Positions 25,371-34,275 of a DNA stretch of 42,615 nucleotides are shown here, in pieces (position 1 is the first letter of the stretch; each line of letters starts with the position of its first letter). Origin of the DNA: an uncultured Akkermansia sp. (lineage in GTDB: Bacteria > Verrucomicrobiota > Verrucomicrobiia > Verrucomicrobiales > Akkermansiaceae); contig CANPYO010000006.1 of assembly GCA_947588645.1 (NCBI GenBank), positions 1 through 42,615 on the forward strand, in the 5' to 3' direction. The notes under the pieces are model-generated. The model saw only the letters and a program-made list of their open reading frames with translations. It searched no databases and was not told the origin of the DNA. The translations under genes and the position numbers were made by a program.

Positions 25371-26201
25371 CTACGAAAGGAGAATGGCCGCCATCACAGA
25401 AATGGCGTTGAAGATGAAATGCACCAGGATGGGGGCTACGAGCGTGCGCGTTTTCATGTAGAGCCTGCACTGCAGCAGCGCAAGTATGAAAAGGGGAATG
25501 AACTGCGGCAGAGAGAAATGGACGGAGGCGAATGCCAAGGAGGAGATGGCGGCTCCGGCGATGGTTCCCCATTTGTCACGAATGATGTTGAAGAGAAATC
25601 CGCGGAAGAGACACTCCTCACCAATGGGTGCAATGATGAGAGCTTGGATGATGACATAGCTGCGCGTTGTCCAATCACCCATCATGACCATTTTCACCGA
25701 ATCTTGGATGAGTTCACTGCCACTCGACTCGGCAATGGCTTTTAAACACCCGGATTCTTCGAAAAATACATTGAATGCAATGGTCAGGAAAACAACGGGT
25801 ATTGCCGGCAGCAGCCTGCTACGCATAGGAGTCGGGCGGTGCAATCCCATCTCGTTCGTACATCCGGTTACATAGGTTAGTCGGATGATGAAGGGCAGGT
25901 AAAAGACCAACATTCCGAGGCATGAGATCACCATAACGCTCACGGAGATGGTGGACGTCCCGTTTCCGTCGTCATTGAAAAAAGAGGCGCACGCTATGAG
26001 CATGAACGCGAGAAGAGCACCGAGTGTGTCAAATATGTTGGGAAAGGAGGATCCAGGGAAAAGCGGAATGCTTGGCAGCCTGGGTTCGACATCCTTGCAG
26101 CGTTGCTGGATTTGCTTCAAACCGCCAAACACAACTGGCAGCCAGCACAAAAGCACGGCTGCGATGATGATAGTAGCATTCCAGATGTAGTATGTGGGCA
26201 T
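25371..26201 (-). CDS. CPBP-family intramembrane metalloprotease (CAAX/Abi-like)
   Basis: 276-aa polytopic membrane protein. Seen: about seven hydrophobic segments and the three CPBP motifs: IGEECLFRGFLFN (EExxxR), FASVHFSLPQ (FxxxH) and LVHFIFNA (HxxxN). These are the catalytic residues of Rce1-type proteases. Substrate unknown; in bacteria such proteins are often linked to bacteriocin immunity or protein processing, but nothing in the context supports either. ATG 26201 is chosen since residues from the upstream start (26309) are not hydrophobic and overlap the L,D-transpeptidase gene. Confidence 0.88.
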   Translation of the reverse strand: MPTYYIWNATIIIAAVLLCWLPVVFGGLKQIQQRCKDVEPRLPSIPLFPGSSFPNIFDTLGALLAFMLIACASFFNDDGNGTSTISVSVMVISCLGMLVFYLPFIIRLTYVTGCTNEMGLHRPTPMRSRLLPAIPVVFLTIAFNVFFEESGCLKAIAESSGSELIQDSVKMVMMGDWTTRSYVIIQALIIAPIGEECLFRGFLFNIIRDKWGTIAGAAISSLAFASVHFSLPQFIPLFILALLQCRLYMKTRTLVAPILVHFIFNAISVMAAILLS

Positions 26202-26217
26202 AGATAACAGAGAAAGG

Positions 26218-26964
26218 TTAGGGAAGGCGCCAAGGACTGCGTAATCGTGTGTATTCCGCACGTGGTAGCAGAATGTACACTGGGTTGCGCGTTGGGTTGA
26301 GACGCTCAATCATGGAACGCAGATTCGACTCAGCCATCGATGTGCAGCCCGCCGTGGGCGCCGCGCCGTCGTGCCGCCAAATGTGGAAGAAAATGGACGA
26401 ACCAGCACCCACAACAGGGCGTCCCGGGGTTTCCTGCGTGTTATGGCAGATGAGCAATTTGATGCTGTGCGCGTAGTCCGTTTGGCGCATTTGCTCCTTG
26501 AGCTCCCACGGAGTGGAAGCGGGATGGTTCAGGCGGATGTGGCGATTATACAGTTGCGGTTGGGATGGGTCGGAGACCCAGAGGTCGCGCGGCCCAACTC
26601 TCACCTCGGGGATGCTGCGGTGGTGTTTCACCGGGGTTTTATGGGTTGTCCACAGGCCGCCGATGCGGAAAATGCCGGCGGGGGATCGCCCATCGCCCTC
26701 GCGTTTGGTAGTAGCTCCGCGAGGATTGGCGTGCAACCCAAGTCCCCAGACCAACCCGGAACGCCCGAGACGCCCCTGTACAGGACCGAGTACGCGCATC
26801 CAGCGCCCGTTTGCCTGTTTTTCTACTAAGGAAAGGGAGACTACGGAGGAATCCCAGCTGTCCGCTATGCCGACGACGGCTTGGGAGCAGTTGGCAGGCA
26901 GTTGCGCGAAAGTTGTGCAGCAGCACAGCACAAGGATGACGAGAAGGACAAGGGGCTTTTTCAT
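26218..26964 (-). CDS. L,D-transpeptidase (YkuD-like) family protein
   Basis: 248-aa exported protein with a signal peptide (KKPLVLLVILVLCCCTTFA) and a YkuD-type catalytic domain. Seen: KREGDGRSPAGIFRIG (typical of this subgroup), LLICHNTQ, and the catalytic FFHIWRHDGAAPTAGCTSM, in which the His and the nucleophile Cys of HX(n)(S/T)XGC are both present. It probably acts on peptidoglycan stem peptides in the periplasm. ATG 26964 gives a normal signal peptide; a TTG four codons earlier would overlap the MBL nuclease stop by 7 nt. Confidence 0.87.
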   Translation of the reverse strand: MKKPLVLLVILVLCCCTTFAQLPANCSQAVVGIADSWDSSVVSLSLVEKQANGRWMRVLGPVQGRLGRSGLVWGLGLHANPRGATTKREGDGRSPAGIFRIGGLWTTHKTPVKHHRSIPEVRVGPRDLWVSDPSQPQLYNRHIRLNHPASTPWELKEQMRQTDYAHSIKLLICHNTQETPGRPVVGAGSSIFFHIWRHDGAAPTAGCTSMAESNLRSMIERLNPTRNPVYILLPRAEYTRLRSPWRLP

Positions 26965-26969
26965 GATTT

Positions 26970-28376
26970 TCAGCAACTCACAATCTCGTCTTTCAACGCA
27001 ATATGCACACCCGGTGTTCCCTCATTTTCCAAGGCATGTTGCAGGGCTTGCGCACATTCTGGCTCACCGTGTACGAGAAACACGCTCGACTTTGTCCCCT
27101 TCGTATTGCGGAAATATTGCAGCAGTTCGCCATGATCGGCATGACCCGAGAAGGAATCCAGATTGCGAATTTGTGCCCGTACCGGATAGTGACCGCCCAA
27201 AATAGGCACATCCTTTGCGCCGTCCATGATGCGACGACCCAGGGTATTAGCGGCGCAGAAACCAACGAAGAGGACGGTGTTTTTCGGATTGCCTATGCCG
27301 AGCTTGAGGTGATGAAGGATACGCCCGGCTTCGCACATGCCGGAGGCGGAGATGATGATCAGCGATTTTTTAATATCATTGAGCGCTTGGGATTCCGACA
27401 CCGTGCGGCACATGTGCAGATTGGCGAAGGAGAATGGATCTTTGCTGGCGAAGAGGGAAGCATAAACATCTTGGTTCAGGCACTCGGAATGTGCCCGGAA
27501 AAGTTCTGTGGCGCTGATGGCCATCGGGCTGTCCACGTACACCTGCGTTTTACCCAGCATTCCTTCTTCAAAGGCGCGATTGAGCAGGAAGAGGAGCTGT
27601 TGCGTGCGCTCCACGGCAAAAGCCGGAATATATATCTTCCCTTCGCGTGCCAATGCTTCGCGGATTTCGCGGTAAAAGCTCTCGTCATCACGACTGGGCG
27701 CTTCGTGTCGCCTCCCGCCATACGTGCTTTCCATAATCATGATATCCACATTTTCCACCGCTGCCGGATCGCGCAGTAGCTCATTGTCTCCTCTGCCCAC
27801 ATCGCCGGAGAAGAGCAGACGCTTGCGCTTGCCATCTTCGTGGTCATCGATGTCCAGCACTACCTGGGCAGAGCCGAGAATATGCCCCGCATCGTAAAAA
27901 GTGAGCGCGATTCCATCGTCAATAACCATACGGCGTTCATAGCTGGTAGCTACAAAGGAATCCAGACTCTTGCGCGCATCCTCCTCGGTGTAGATGACCT
28001 CGGCCACAGTGTCAGTACCACCCGCGCGCCTATGCATTTTGGTGAGGAAAGCACAGTCGTGCTCCTGAATGCGAGCGGCGTCCACCAGCATGATGGCGCA
28101 GAGCGAGCGCGTGGCGTGTGTGCAATAAACATTGCCCTTGAAACCGCGTTTCACGAGGTTAGGAATGTTGCCCGAGTGGTCAATGTGTGCATGGGAGAGA
28201 ATGACATGGTCGATTTCTTCTGGGTTGAAGAGCGGGAAGTCGCGGTTGATGCGCAGCTCATCAGCCCGGTGCCCTTGGTAGAGACCACAATCCAACAAGA
28301 TTTTTTTGCCGTTGATTTCCAAAAGGTGCTGAGAGCCGGTTGTGGTGCCGGCAGCGCCGCAAAAGTGTATTTTCAT
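26970..28376 (-). CDS. MBL-fold beta-CASP RNA-processing exonuclease
   Basis: 468-aa member of the metallo-beta-lactamase/beta-CASP family related to archaeal and eukaryotic CPSF73/Ysh1. Seen: GAAGTTTGSQHLLE, the zinc-binding ILSHAHIDHSGNIP, DAGHILGSAQ, FSGDVGR, the beta-CASP insertion with IPAFAVERTQQLL and VDSPMA, SASGMCEAGRILHHLK, and FSGHADHGEL. It is expected to be a cytosolic endo/exonuclease acting on RNA. It sits inside an operon with glycosyltransferases and cell-envelope genes; start overlaps the upstream gene by 4 nt. Confidence 0.93.
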   Translation of the reverse strand: MKIHFCGAAGTTTGSQHLLEINGKKILLDCGLYQGHRADELRINRDFPLFNPEEIDHVILSHAHIDHSGNIPNLVKRGFKGNVYCTHATRSLCAIMLVDAARIQEHDCAFLTKMHRRAGGTDTVAEVIYTEEDARKSLDSFVATSYERRMVIDDGIALTFYDAGHILGSAQVVLDIDDHEDGKRKRLLFSGDVGRGDNELLRDPAAVENVDIMIMESTYGGRRHEAPSRDDESFYREIREALAREGKIYIPAFAVERTQQLLFLLNRAFEEGMLGKTQVYVDSPMAISATELFRAHSECLNQDVYASLFASKDPFSFANLHMCRTVSESQALNDIKKSLIIISASGMCEAGRILHHLKLGIGNPKNTVLFVGFCAANTLGRRIMDGAKDVPILGGHYPVRAQIRNLDSFSGHADHGELLQYFRNTKGTKSSVFLVHGEPECAQALQHALENEGTPGVHIALKDEIVSC

Positions 28377-29482
28377 GATGCTTGAGTGAGGTTGGTATAG
28401 AGTTCGTGGTATTTTTTAGCCGTATCGCTCAGTTTGTACGGGTAAGGGATTTCCTCCGGAGGGTCAGGGGGCGCGCTGTACCATTGCGAGAGTATATCCG
28501 CAGCGCTGTCAGGATCGCCAACAGGAAGTACTCCCATCGGCTGCATCGCCTCCAAATAATCTTGCACGGCGCCATGTCCATAGCCCACCGTAGGACGCCC
28601 AAGAGCCAACGCTTGCAGCGCAGGAGCGCTGTAAGTGGTGGGCTTCGCAGTAAGGCACATCACGGCATCAGCCGCGCAGAGTACACCTCGCAAATCCTCC
28701 GGTGGATTCATGCGGGTAATGTGCTGCTCCAGTCCGGCGGCGCGTATTTCACGGCGCAAAGATTTGAGGTAGTCCGGTTCGGCAAAGCGGGTGGTTCCCA
28801 CCAGCAAGGCATGTGCAGGGATATCCTGGCTATGCAGAATGCTCAGAATGGGGATGACGTCTTGTGTGCACCACGGTTCGCCGATAGGAGCGGGCAAGCA
28901 AATGACAAAACGCCCTCCGAGTTGCGGATAGTTGGCGCGCAGTTGGTAAAACTCATCAGCGCTTGGCATGTAGCCGGGGTAGTATTGCAGTTCATTTACA
29001 CCATACGGGATAATCCATGATTTGATGAGCGAGGGCTGAATGTTCTTAAGAAAGTTGCGCAGATTGGTGTGGATGATGCTGATGGCATCGCAGCTCAGCA
29101 GGCGCGAGTAGTCAATGTCGTCCGAGTACCGGGGGTAAGTACTCAGTGAGCCCACTAATTTGGGGCGTTGCTCGTTCGACAAACCGGAGCAGGCGCGTGT
29201 GGCGATAGCCACGGCTTCGTACCCGTATGCCTGTACTATATCCACACGCTGTGAGCGAATAATTGAACGCAGACGCATCACCTTACTCCACCGTCCCGCC
29301 AAATTCCCCTTGTTGAAGCGTATAAACTTGAATTTCTCGTTGATGACAGGGGTGAGCAGCTCCCGGTTCGGCGCTGCTACAATGCTCGTCTCTCCGAAAG
29401 CTTGCAGCGCATAAGCCAACTCTACAGCCAGTGCGTTTGGACTGCCGGTGCTCAGATGAGGTACAAAATGCAGTACTTTCAT
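28373..29482 (-). CDS. GT4-like glycosyltransferase paralogue with degenerate active site
   Basis: 369-aa GT-B fold protein that aligns along its length with the neighbouring upstream GT (29479-30582): shared VGYGHGAVQ/VGYDHGGVS, QALALGRP/EALALGRP and VLPVGDP/LVPVGDP blocks. The donor-binding EX7E pair of GT4 enzymes is replaced by T282 and Q290, the Arg and Lys of the phosphate-binding strand are replaced (P199, W204 by alignment), and the N-terminal GG turn reads STGSPN. The frame is intact and full length, so it looks like a retained pseudoenzyme or one with a different mechanism. Overlaps both neighbours by 4 nt. Confidence 0.85.
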   Translation of the reverse strand: MKVLHFVPHLSTGSPNALAVELAYALQAFGETSIVAAPNRELLTPVINEKFKFIRFNKGNLAGRWSKVMRLRSIIRSQRVDIVQAYGYEAVAIATRACSGLSNEQRPKLVGSLSTYPRYSDDIDYSRLLSCDAISIIHTNLRNFLKNIQPSLIKSWIIPYGVNELQYYPGYMPSADEFYQLRANYPQLGGRFVICLPAPIGEPWCTQDVIPILSILHSQDIPAHALLVGTTRFAEPDYLKSLRREIRAAGLEQHITRMNPPEDLRGVLCAADAVMCLTAKPTTYSAPALQALALGRPTVGYGHGAVQDYLEAMQPMGVLPVGDPDSAADILSQWYSAPPDPPEEIPYPYKLSDTAKKYHELYTNLTQAS

Positions 29483-30582
29483 AGCAGGGAACGGTAGAGG
29501 TTGAGGTGAGTTTGTATCATGTCCTCACGCAGGTAGGGGCTTGCAACGGGCTCTCGCAGTTGCGGCGGGTTGCGGTACCAACTTGCCAGTCGTTCAGCGG
29601 CGGCTTGTGGGTCACCGACAGGAACCAGGCCTTCGGGGAGAAATTGGCGGAGTTGCTCACTTACCCCGCCGTGGTCGTAACCCACCACGGGACGGCCAAG
29701 AGCAAGCGCTTCCAACGTTACTTTACCGAAACTTTCCGGTTGCAGCGAGAGGTTGAGTACAGCGTCGCTCACGGTCATAATCTCGCGCAGGTCACTGCGG
29801 TGGTTGAGTCGGGATACATGGTTTTGAACTCCTGCGGCGCATAGTTGCGCGTCCAGTTCTGCCGCTAGTTTTTCTTTACCCCGTTTGGTTTCACCGATGA
29901 TCAGAACATGAGCGGGTACCCCATCAGAGAGCAGGCGGTTGAGCAGCGGCGCTACCTGGCTCTGTCCCTTGATGCGTGAAATACGACCCGGAAGACAGAG
30001 TACGTATCGCCCCGTCAATTCCGGGTGCTCGTCACGCCACTGTTTCAGCCATTCTTCGCTCGGGCGAAAGTCGGGGAAGAAGAGGGAAGTATCCACACTG
30101 TTGGGGATGACGTGGATACGTTCGGGCGGTGTGCTCGGATAATTTTGCAGGATGTGCTCGCGCATGCACTGCGAGACCGCCACTACCGCATCTCCACGCG
30201 TCATGATGCGCGAGTAAGCATTTACCGAGTGAAATCCGTGAAAACTCGAGATTAGTATCGGGCGTTGCCGGGCGGGGAGTAGTCTGTATGCAAAATGGAG
30301 CACCCACGCGGGCACGCGCGAGTGCACGTGCACAATCTGCGGTCCTTCCTCTTTTAGCAGTTTGGCCATGCGCCATACCTCTACCAACAGGTGCGGATTC
30401 TTTTTCTCTATCGAACGGCGGATATGCCCGGCGCCGGCAGCCAACACCTGCTCCACCATGCGCCCTCCGGCCGACACCACTGTACACTCCTCGCCACATT
30501 GCACCATGCCGCGGCAGAGCTCCAGTACAACTTGCTCCACCCCGCCGGAGGAAAGCGCCGGTAGCAGGTGCATAATCTTCAT
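29479..30582 (-). CDS. GT4-family glycosyltransferase
   Basis: 367-aa retaining-type glycosyltransferase of the GT-B fold. Seen: MHLLPALSSGGVEQVVLEL (N-terminal GG turn), VHVHSRVPAW, a central SSFHGFHSVN, VIPNSVDT, LCLPGRISRIKGQ with R200 and K205, and the donor-binding EX7E at E283 and E291 (PESFGKVTLEALALGRP). It is preceded by the ELM1-like gene and followed by its degenerate paralogue, all with ATGA overlaps. The acceptor is unknown; a cell-envelope polysaccharide or lipid is the likely setting. Confidence 0.92.
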   Translation of the reverse strand: MKIMHLLPALSSGGVEQVVLELCRGMVQCGEECTVVSAGGRMVEQVLAAGAGHIRRSIEKKNPHLLVEVWRMAKLLKEEGPQIVHVHSRVPAWVLHFAYRLLPARQRPILISSFHGFHSVNAYSRIMTRGDAVVAVSQCMREHILQNYPSTPPERIHVIPNSVDTSLFFPDFRPSEEWLKQWRDEHPELTGRYVLCLPGRISRIKGQSQVAPLLNRLLSDGVPAHVLIIGETKRGKEKLAAELDAQLCAAGVQNHVSRLNHRSDLREIMTVSDAVLNLSLQPESFGKVTLEALALGRPVVGYDHGGVSEQLRQFLPEGLVPVGDPQAAAERLASWYRNPPQLREPVASPYLREDMIQTHLNLYRSLL

Positions 30583-31517
30583 GAGATAATTTTTGGAAAT
30601 CGTTTGAGAATGAAGGATGCGACTCGATCTGCCTCACGCAGAGGAGATGAAGACTTTAGTTGGTGTGTTGTGAGCCACTGAGTAAAAGTCGTCACCCGCT
30701 CTTCTTCCACGAGCTGAGCCAGTCCGCGTGTTACACGTCCGGGGGCTTTACCGACGCGTTTAGGGTGTACAGGCATCTCCAAAATACCTACCGGTGCACC
30801 GCTGGTAAGCGCCTCATACACCATCGACACACTATCCTGCGTGACCCACACATCTTTGGCTGTGGACAAATGCTCTGCCACCCAATCCTGACCGGTTGCA
30901 GCCACGGGAACCACGCGGATGCTGGGGCAAGAGGTAAGCAACATATCCACAAAATCGCCCGGCGTACGACGTGAGGTTGTGAGAGTGATCTGACCATTGT
31001 TGTAGCGCACCAGAGTAGAAAGCTGGGTGATAAGGTGATCCTCATCCCACCCGAAGTCCCTGCTGGGGCCGCCGATGAGCACCAATGTATCGCGCTTTTC
31101 AGTATCCGGAGAAGGCACAATGTTGTTCACAGCGCCGCGGGTGAGCAGTACATTGGCCGGAACTCGTTTCTCATTGGTGTAGTCGTGGCGTGGCGTGATG
31201 CACAGGTCGAACCAAGAGACAGGCAGGCTGGGTTTCATGCACACGATGCATGGGCAGTGCTTACTGCGAGCCAGGCTCAGGGCGGCCAGGTGGGTGCCGT
31301 GCCCGGCGCAGAGTACCAGATCAGGCTTCGGTAGTCCCATGCCCTTGGCGGTATAGCGCATTTTTTCAAGCAGGCTCAAGTGCGTCACATCCAACTCGTG
31401 TACGTCATGCTTGCTGCCGGGGGACTGTTCGCTGGCAAGACGTATCAGCGCGTTGGTCAGACCGCGTGTTTGCGAAAGGTGACCAGTTTTACCGTCGCTG
31501 ACGATGCAGATAACCAT
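30579..31517 (-). CDS. ELM1/DUF1022-family protein
   Basis: 312-aa protein of the family named after plant mitochondrial fission factor ELM1. Seen: CIVSDGKTGHLSQTRGL at the N-terminus, PDLVLCAGHGTHLAAL, VLIGGPSRDFGWDEDHL, TTSRRTP, and DSVSMVYEALTSGAPVGILEMP. These proteins resemble GT-B glycosyltransferases in overall design, and here the gene is coupled by overlap to two glycosyltransferase genes, so a role in glycan or envelope assembly is plausible (inference). Starts 9 nt after the dihydroorotase-like gene. Confidence 0.85.
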   Translation of the reverse strand: MVICIVSDGKTGHLSQTRGLTNALIRLASEQSPGSKHDVHELDVTHLSLLEKMRYTAKGMGLPKPDLVLCAGHGTHLAALSLARSKHCPCIVCMKPSLPVSWFDLCITPRHDYTNEKRVPANVLLTRGAVNNIVPSPDTEKRDTLVLIGGPSRDFGWDEDHLITQLSTLVRYNNGQITLTTSRRTPGDFVDMLLTSCPSIRVVPVAATGQDWVAEHLSTAKDVWVTQDSVSMVYEALTSGAPVGILEMPVHPKRVGKAPGRVTRGLAQLVEEERVTTFTQWLTTHQLKSSSPLREADRVASFILKRFPKIIS

Positions 31518-31526
31518 GGGAATAAG

Positions 31527-32825
31527 TTAGCGGAGAGGCAAGGTGACTGCGCCATGCAGCTCCTGCCCAAGGAAGGGAGTATTCAGGGTGCCGCATGTGA
31601 GCGTTTCTTCGGTTACCAGGTTGCTGACCTGTGGATCGAAGAGCAGAAGAGGAGCCGCGTGTGGCGTGCCTTCGTCTTGTTCCCGTGGGTTGGCAATTTC
31701 TGCCGGTTTCAGGCAACATGCACGTATCAGTTCTCCCCAACTGAGAAGTCCCGGTTTTACCAGTTTTGTGTAGAGCGCAGGCAGCATGGTATCCAGCATG
31801 ACCATGCCCGCAGGTGCGCTGACGAAGTCCTGCTTTTTAGAGAAGGGACTGCACGGCGTATGCGCACTCACAATGCAGTCGATTGTGCCGTCCTTTACCC
31901 CTTCCAGCAATGCCTCGCAGTCGGCTTGGTCGCGCAGTGGCGGAATCGTTTTGAAAACAGTGTCGTAGTCGCCGATCTGCGCATGGGTGAAGAGCAGGTG
32001 GTGCAGGGCAACTTCGGCGGTAACATGGACCCCTCGCTCTTTGGCGCGGCGAATGATGCGCACAGATTCAGCGGTGCTCACCAGTTGCAGGTGCAGACGA
32101 GCGCCGGTAGCTTCCGCCAGGCGAATCAGTGTTTCCGTGCCGATTTCTTCAGCGCAGGGGGGACAGGGGTGCAGCCCCAGATTGTAGGCGGTGACGCTCG
32201 GATGCGCGTAGGTGTGTTCGGTGAGTGCCGGCACATCGGCTCGCACGGCAAAGATGAGCCCCAAATCCTCCGCGTATTGCATGGCACGGTAGAGCATGAG
32301 AATGTTGGAGGGAAAGTCCTCCCCATCGCTTAGAATGCGTACACCGCGCATGGTAGCCAGTGTGTTGTAGGGAGCTTGTTCCAGCCCACGCATGCCCAAC
32401 GATATACAGCCTGCAGGTGTCATATCGGCCACGGATCGCACGGTGGCAGCTTCGCGGAAACTATCCAGCGTGGCGCCATTGTCAAAGCAGAAAGCCGGGG
32501 AAGGCAACACCAACATACCCCACACACCACCGCGGATAGCAGCCTCTCCGGCGCGCATGATGCACTCGCGTTTGCTGCGCCCGGGTATTTCGATGTGTGA
32601 GTGCAGGTCATACAGGGCAGGCATGAGCAGTTTGCTGGAGGCATCAATGACGCGAGCGTGTTCCGGTATTTCCATCTTACCTTCTGCCTCAGCTTGCTTG
32701 ACATCAGGAAGAGGAATTTCGTCGAGAAAGACGGTGGAGATGCTCTCTGCAGCCGGGCAAAGACATAGGTCAATGTGCTGACCGGTGATGGCCCAAGTGG
32801 CGTTGGTAATGTAGGTATTAGTCAT
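31527..32825 (-). CDS. Dihydroorotase-like protein, probably catalytically inactive (PyrC'/PyrX type)
   Basis: 432-aa amidohydrolase clearly related to type I dihydroorotases (LHSHIEIPGR, VTAEVALHHLLFT, IPPLRDQADCEALLEGVKDG). Of the usual metal and catalytic residues, the HxH pair is present (H75, H77), but the ligand His of the HAED region is R195, the His of the HxxH-VST strand is L248, and the catalytic Asp of the TDHAPH motif is A321; the MPNT motif reads LPSP. It overlaps pyrB by 8 nt in a pyrR-pyrB-pyrC' order like that of Pseudomonas, where an inactive dihydroorotase is structurally required by aspartate transcarbamoylase. I infer the same here; an active pyrC should be elsewhere. Confidence 0.88.
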   Translation of the reverse strand: MTNTYITNATWAITGQHIDLCLCPAAESISTVFLDEIPLPDVKQAEAEGKMEIPEHARVIDASSKLLMPALYDLHSHIEIPGRSKRECIMRAGEAAIRGGVWGMLVLPSPAFCFDNGATLDSFREAATVRSVADMTPAGCISLGMRGLEQAPYNTLATMRGVRILSDGEDFPSNILMLYRAMQYAEDLGLIFAVRADVPALTEHTYAHPSVTAYNLGLHPCPPCAEEIGTETLIRLAEATGARLHLQLVSTAESVRIIRRAKERGVHVTAEVALHHLLFTHAQIGDYDTVFKTIPPLRDQADCEALLEGVKDGTIDCIVSAHTPCSPFSKKQDFVSAPAGMVMLDTMLPALYTKLVKPGLLSWGELIRACCLKPAEIANPREQDEGTPHAAPLLLFDPQVSNLVTEETLTCGTLNTPFLGQELHGAVTLPLR

Positions 32826-33747
32826 GGGACAAAGTGCCTGGAGTAAGATGGTAAAGGATGCTCATGCGAGCGGCGATTCCATTTTCAACTTGGTTGCAGA
32901 CAAGACAGTTTTCATAGTCCATGGCGGCATCGCAAAGTTCGACTCCACGATTCACAGGACCGGGGTGCATGATGCTCATGCCTTGGGCCTCAATGCGACG
33001 TAGCCGCTCTTCCGTTACGCCGAAAGCTTGGTGATAATCCGCCGCCGGGAAGAAGGGACTGTCAATGCGTTCGTTTTGCACGCGCAGCAGGTAGATGACG
33101 TCCGGTTTCCATGTGAAGATTTCATCCCATGTGTGCAATCGTGCAACACCGGTATGCTCCTTGGGAGGCACCAATGAACCGGGCCCCATGAAAGCGACCT
33201 GTGCTCCGAGTCTCCGTAAGATGAGACTGGTAGAGCGCGCCACGCGGCTGTGTCGTATGTCACCGACAATCACTACACGTCGCCCGGCGATTTCGCCGTA
33301 TTTTTCGCGGATGGTAAAGGCATCCAGGAAAGCCTGGCTGGGGTGAGCATGAGCGCCATCGCCGGCGTTGATGACGGAGGCATTGCAATGTCGGGCGATG
33401 ACAGCGGGTATGCCACTGTTTTTATGCCGCACAATGATGTAGTCCATCTTCATGCTCATGAGTGTGTCGATGGTGTCATGTACGCTTTCGCCTTTTACCA
33501 CAGAGGATGTCGCAAGTGTGAAGGTAGTGACATCCGCTGAGAGACGGTGGGCAGCTACCTCGAATGAGGATCGTGTGCGAGTGCTCGGTTCGTAAAAGAG
33601 GGTGAGCACGGATTTTCCCTTCAGCGCGGGCACCTTTTTCACACTTTTGGTGAAAATTTCCTTCATCGCTACAGCGCTGTCCAAGATAGTGTGGATATCC
33701 TCGTCGCTGAGCGATTCAATCGTGATGAGGTCTTTTCTGGGTTTCAT
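32818..33747 (-). CDS. pyrB: Aspartate carbamoyltransferase catalytic subunit
   Basis: 309-aa catalytic chain making carbamoyl-aspartate for pyrimidine synthesis. Seen: YEPSTRTRSSFEVAAHRL (carbamoyl-phosphate site), VVKGESVHDTIDTL (SxxKGES-type loop), GAHAHPSQAFLDAFTI, GDIRHSRVARS, and MHPGPVNRGVE. Located between pyrR and the dihydroorotase-like gene. No regulatory pyrI gene is present, which fits an ATCase that assembles with a pseudo-dihydroorotase instead. Confidence 0.96.
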   Translation of the reverse strand: MKPRKDLITIESLSDEDIHTILDSAVAMKEIFTKSVKKVPALKGKSVLTLFYEPSTRTRSSFEVAAHRLSADVTTFTLATSSVVKGESVHDTIDTLMSMKMDYIIVRHKNSGIPAVIARHCNASVINAGDGAHAHPSQAFLDAFTIREKYGEIAGRRVVIVGDIRHSRVARSTSLILRRLGAQVAFMGPGSLVPPKEHTGVARLHTWDEIFTWKPDVIYLLRVQNERIDSPFFPAADYHQAFGVTEERLRRIEAQGMSIMHPGPVNRGVELCDAAMDYENCLVCNQVENGIAARMSILYHLTPGTLSHD

Positions 33748-33765
33748 GACAGGGATATATGGGGG

Positions 33766-34269
33766 TCAGTAGAGCACGGCATCCTCACCGTCGGTTTCCA
33801 GCAGGTGCACGTGTACTTTCTCTGCGCTTTCCAGAGTGAAAGCAGCATAATCCGCATGTATCGGCAGTTCACGCCGCCCGCGGTCTACCAAACAGTGCAA
33901 TTCGACGCGAGCCGGTCTGCCGTATTCGAAAAGAGTTTCCAGCGCTGCTCGCGCCGTGCGTCCGCTCTGCAACACATCATCCACCAAAATCAAGCGCATA
34001 CCATCTGTTGAAAAAGGCAGGTAGGAACTGCGTAGCGCCGGACGTTCTTTGCGCAGGTCCAAATCGTCGCGGTAGAGAGTGATGTCAATGGCGCCGTACT
34101 GGGCTTGCACACCACGTTTTTGCAATGCTGTAACGAGGCGTCGGGCAAGCACGTCCCCGTGACTGATGAGACCCACCAGCCCCGGCGGCTCGCTCTCACC
34201 GCAAGCGGCGATATGGTCCGCCCAGTGCTCGAGGGCAGATGCAATGTCGGTGGAGGTTAGCTGAGGCAT
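33766..34269 (-). CDS. pyrR: PyrR-type phosphoribosyltransferase/regulator
   Basis: 167-aa type I phosphoribosyltransferase. Seen: GLISHGDVLARRL, DITLYRDDL, and the PRPP-binding LILVDDVLQSGRTARAAL, with LVDRGRRELPI towards the C-terminus, the usual PyrR layout. PyrR proteins can convert uracil to UMP and, in many bacteria, bind pyr mRNA to control attenuation. I could not find an anti-terminator/terminator pair in the 18-nt gap to pyrB or the very short purE leader, so the enzyme role is safer than the regulatory one. Follows purE by 6 nt. Confidence 0.92.
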   Translation of the reverse strand: MPQLTSTDIASALEHWADHIAACGESEPPGLVGLISHGDVLARRLVTALQKRGVQAQYGAIDITLYRDDLDLRKERPALRSSYLPFSTDGMRLILVDDVLQSGRTARAALETLFEYGRPARVELHCLVDRGRRELPIHADYAAFTLESAEKVHVHLLETDGEDAVLY

Positions 34270-34275
34270 GGCAGA

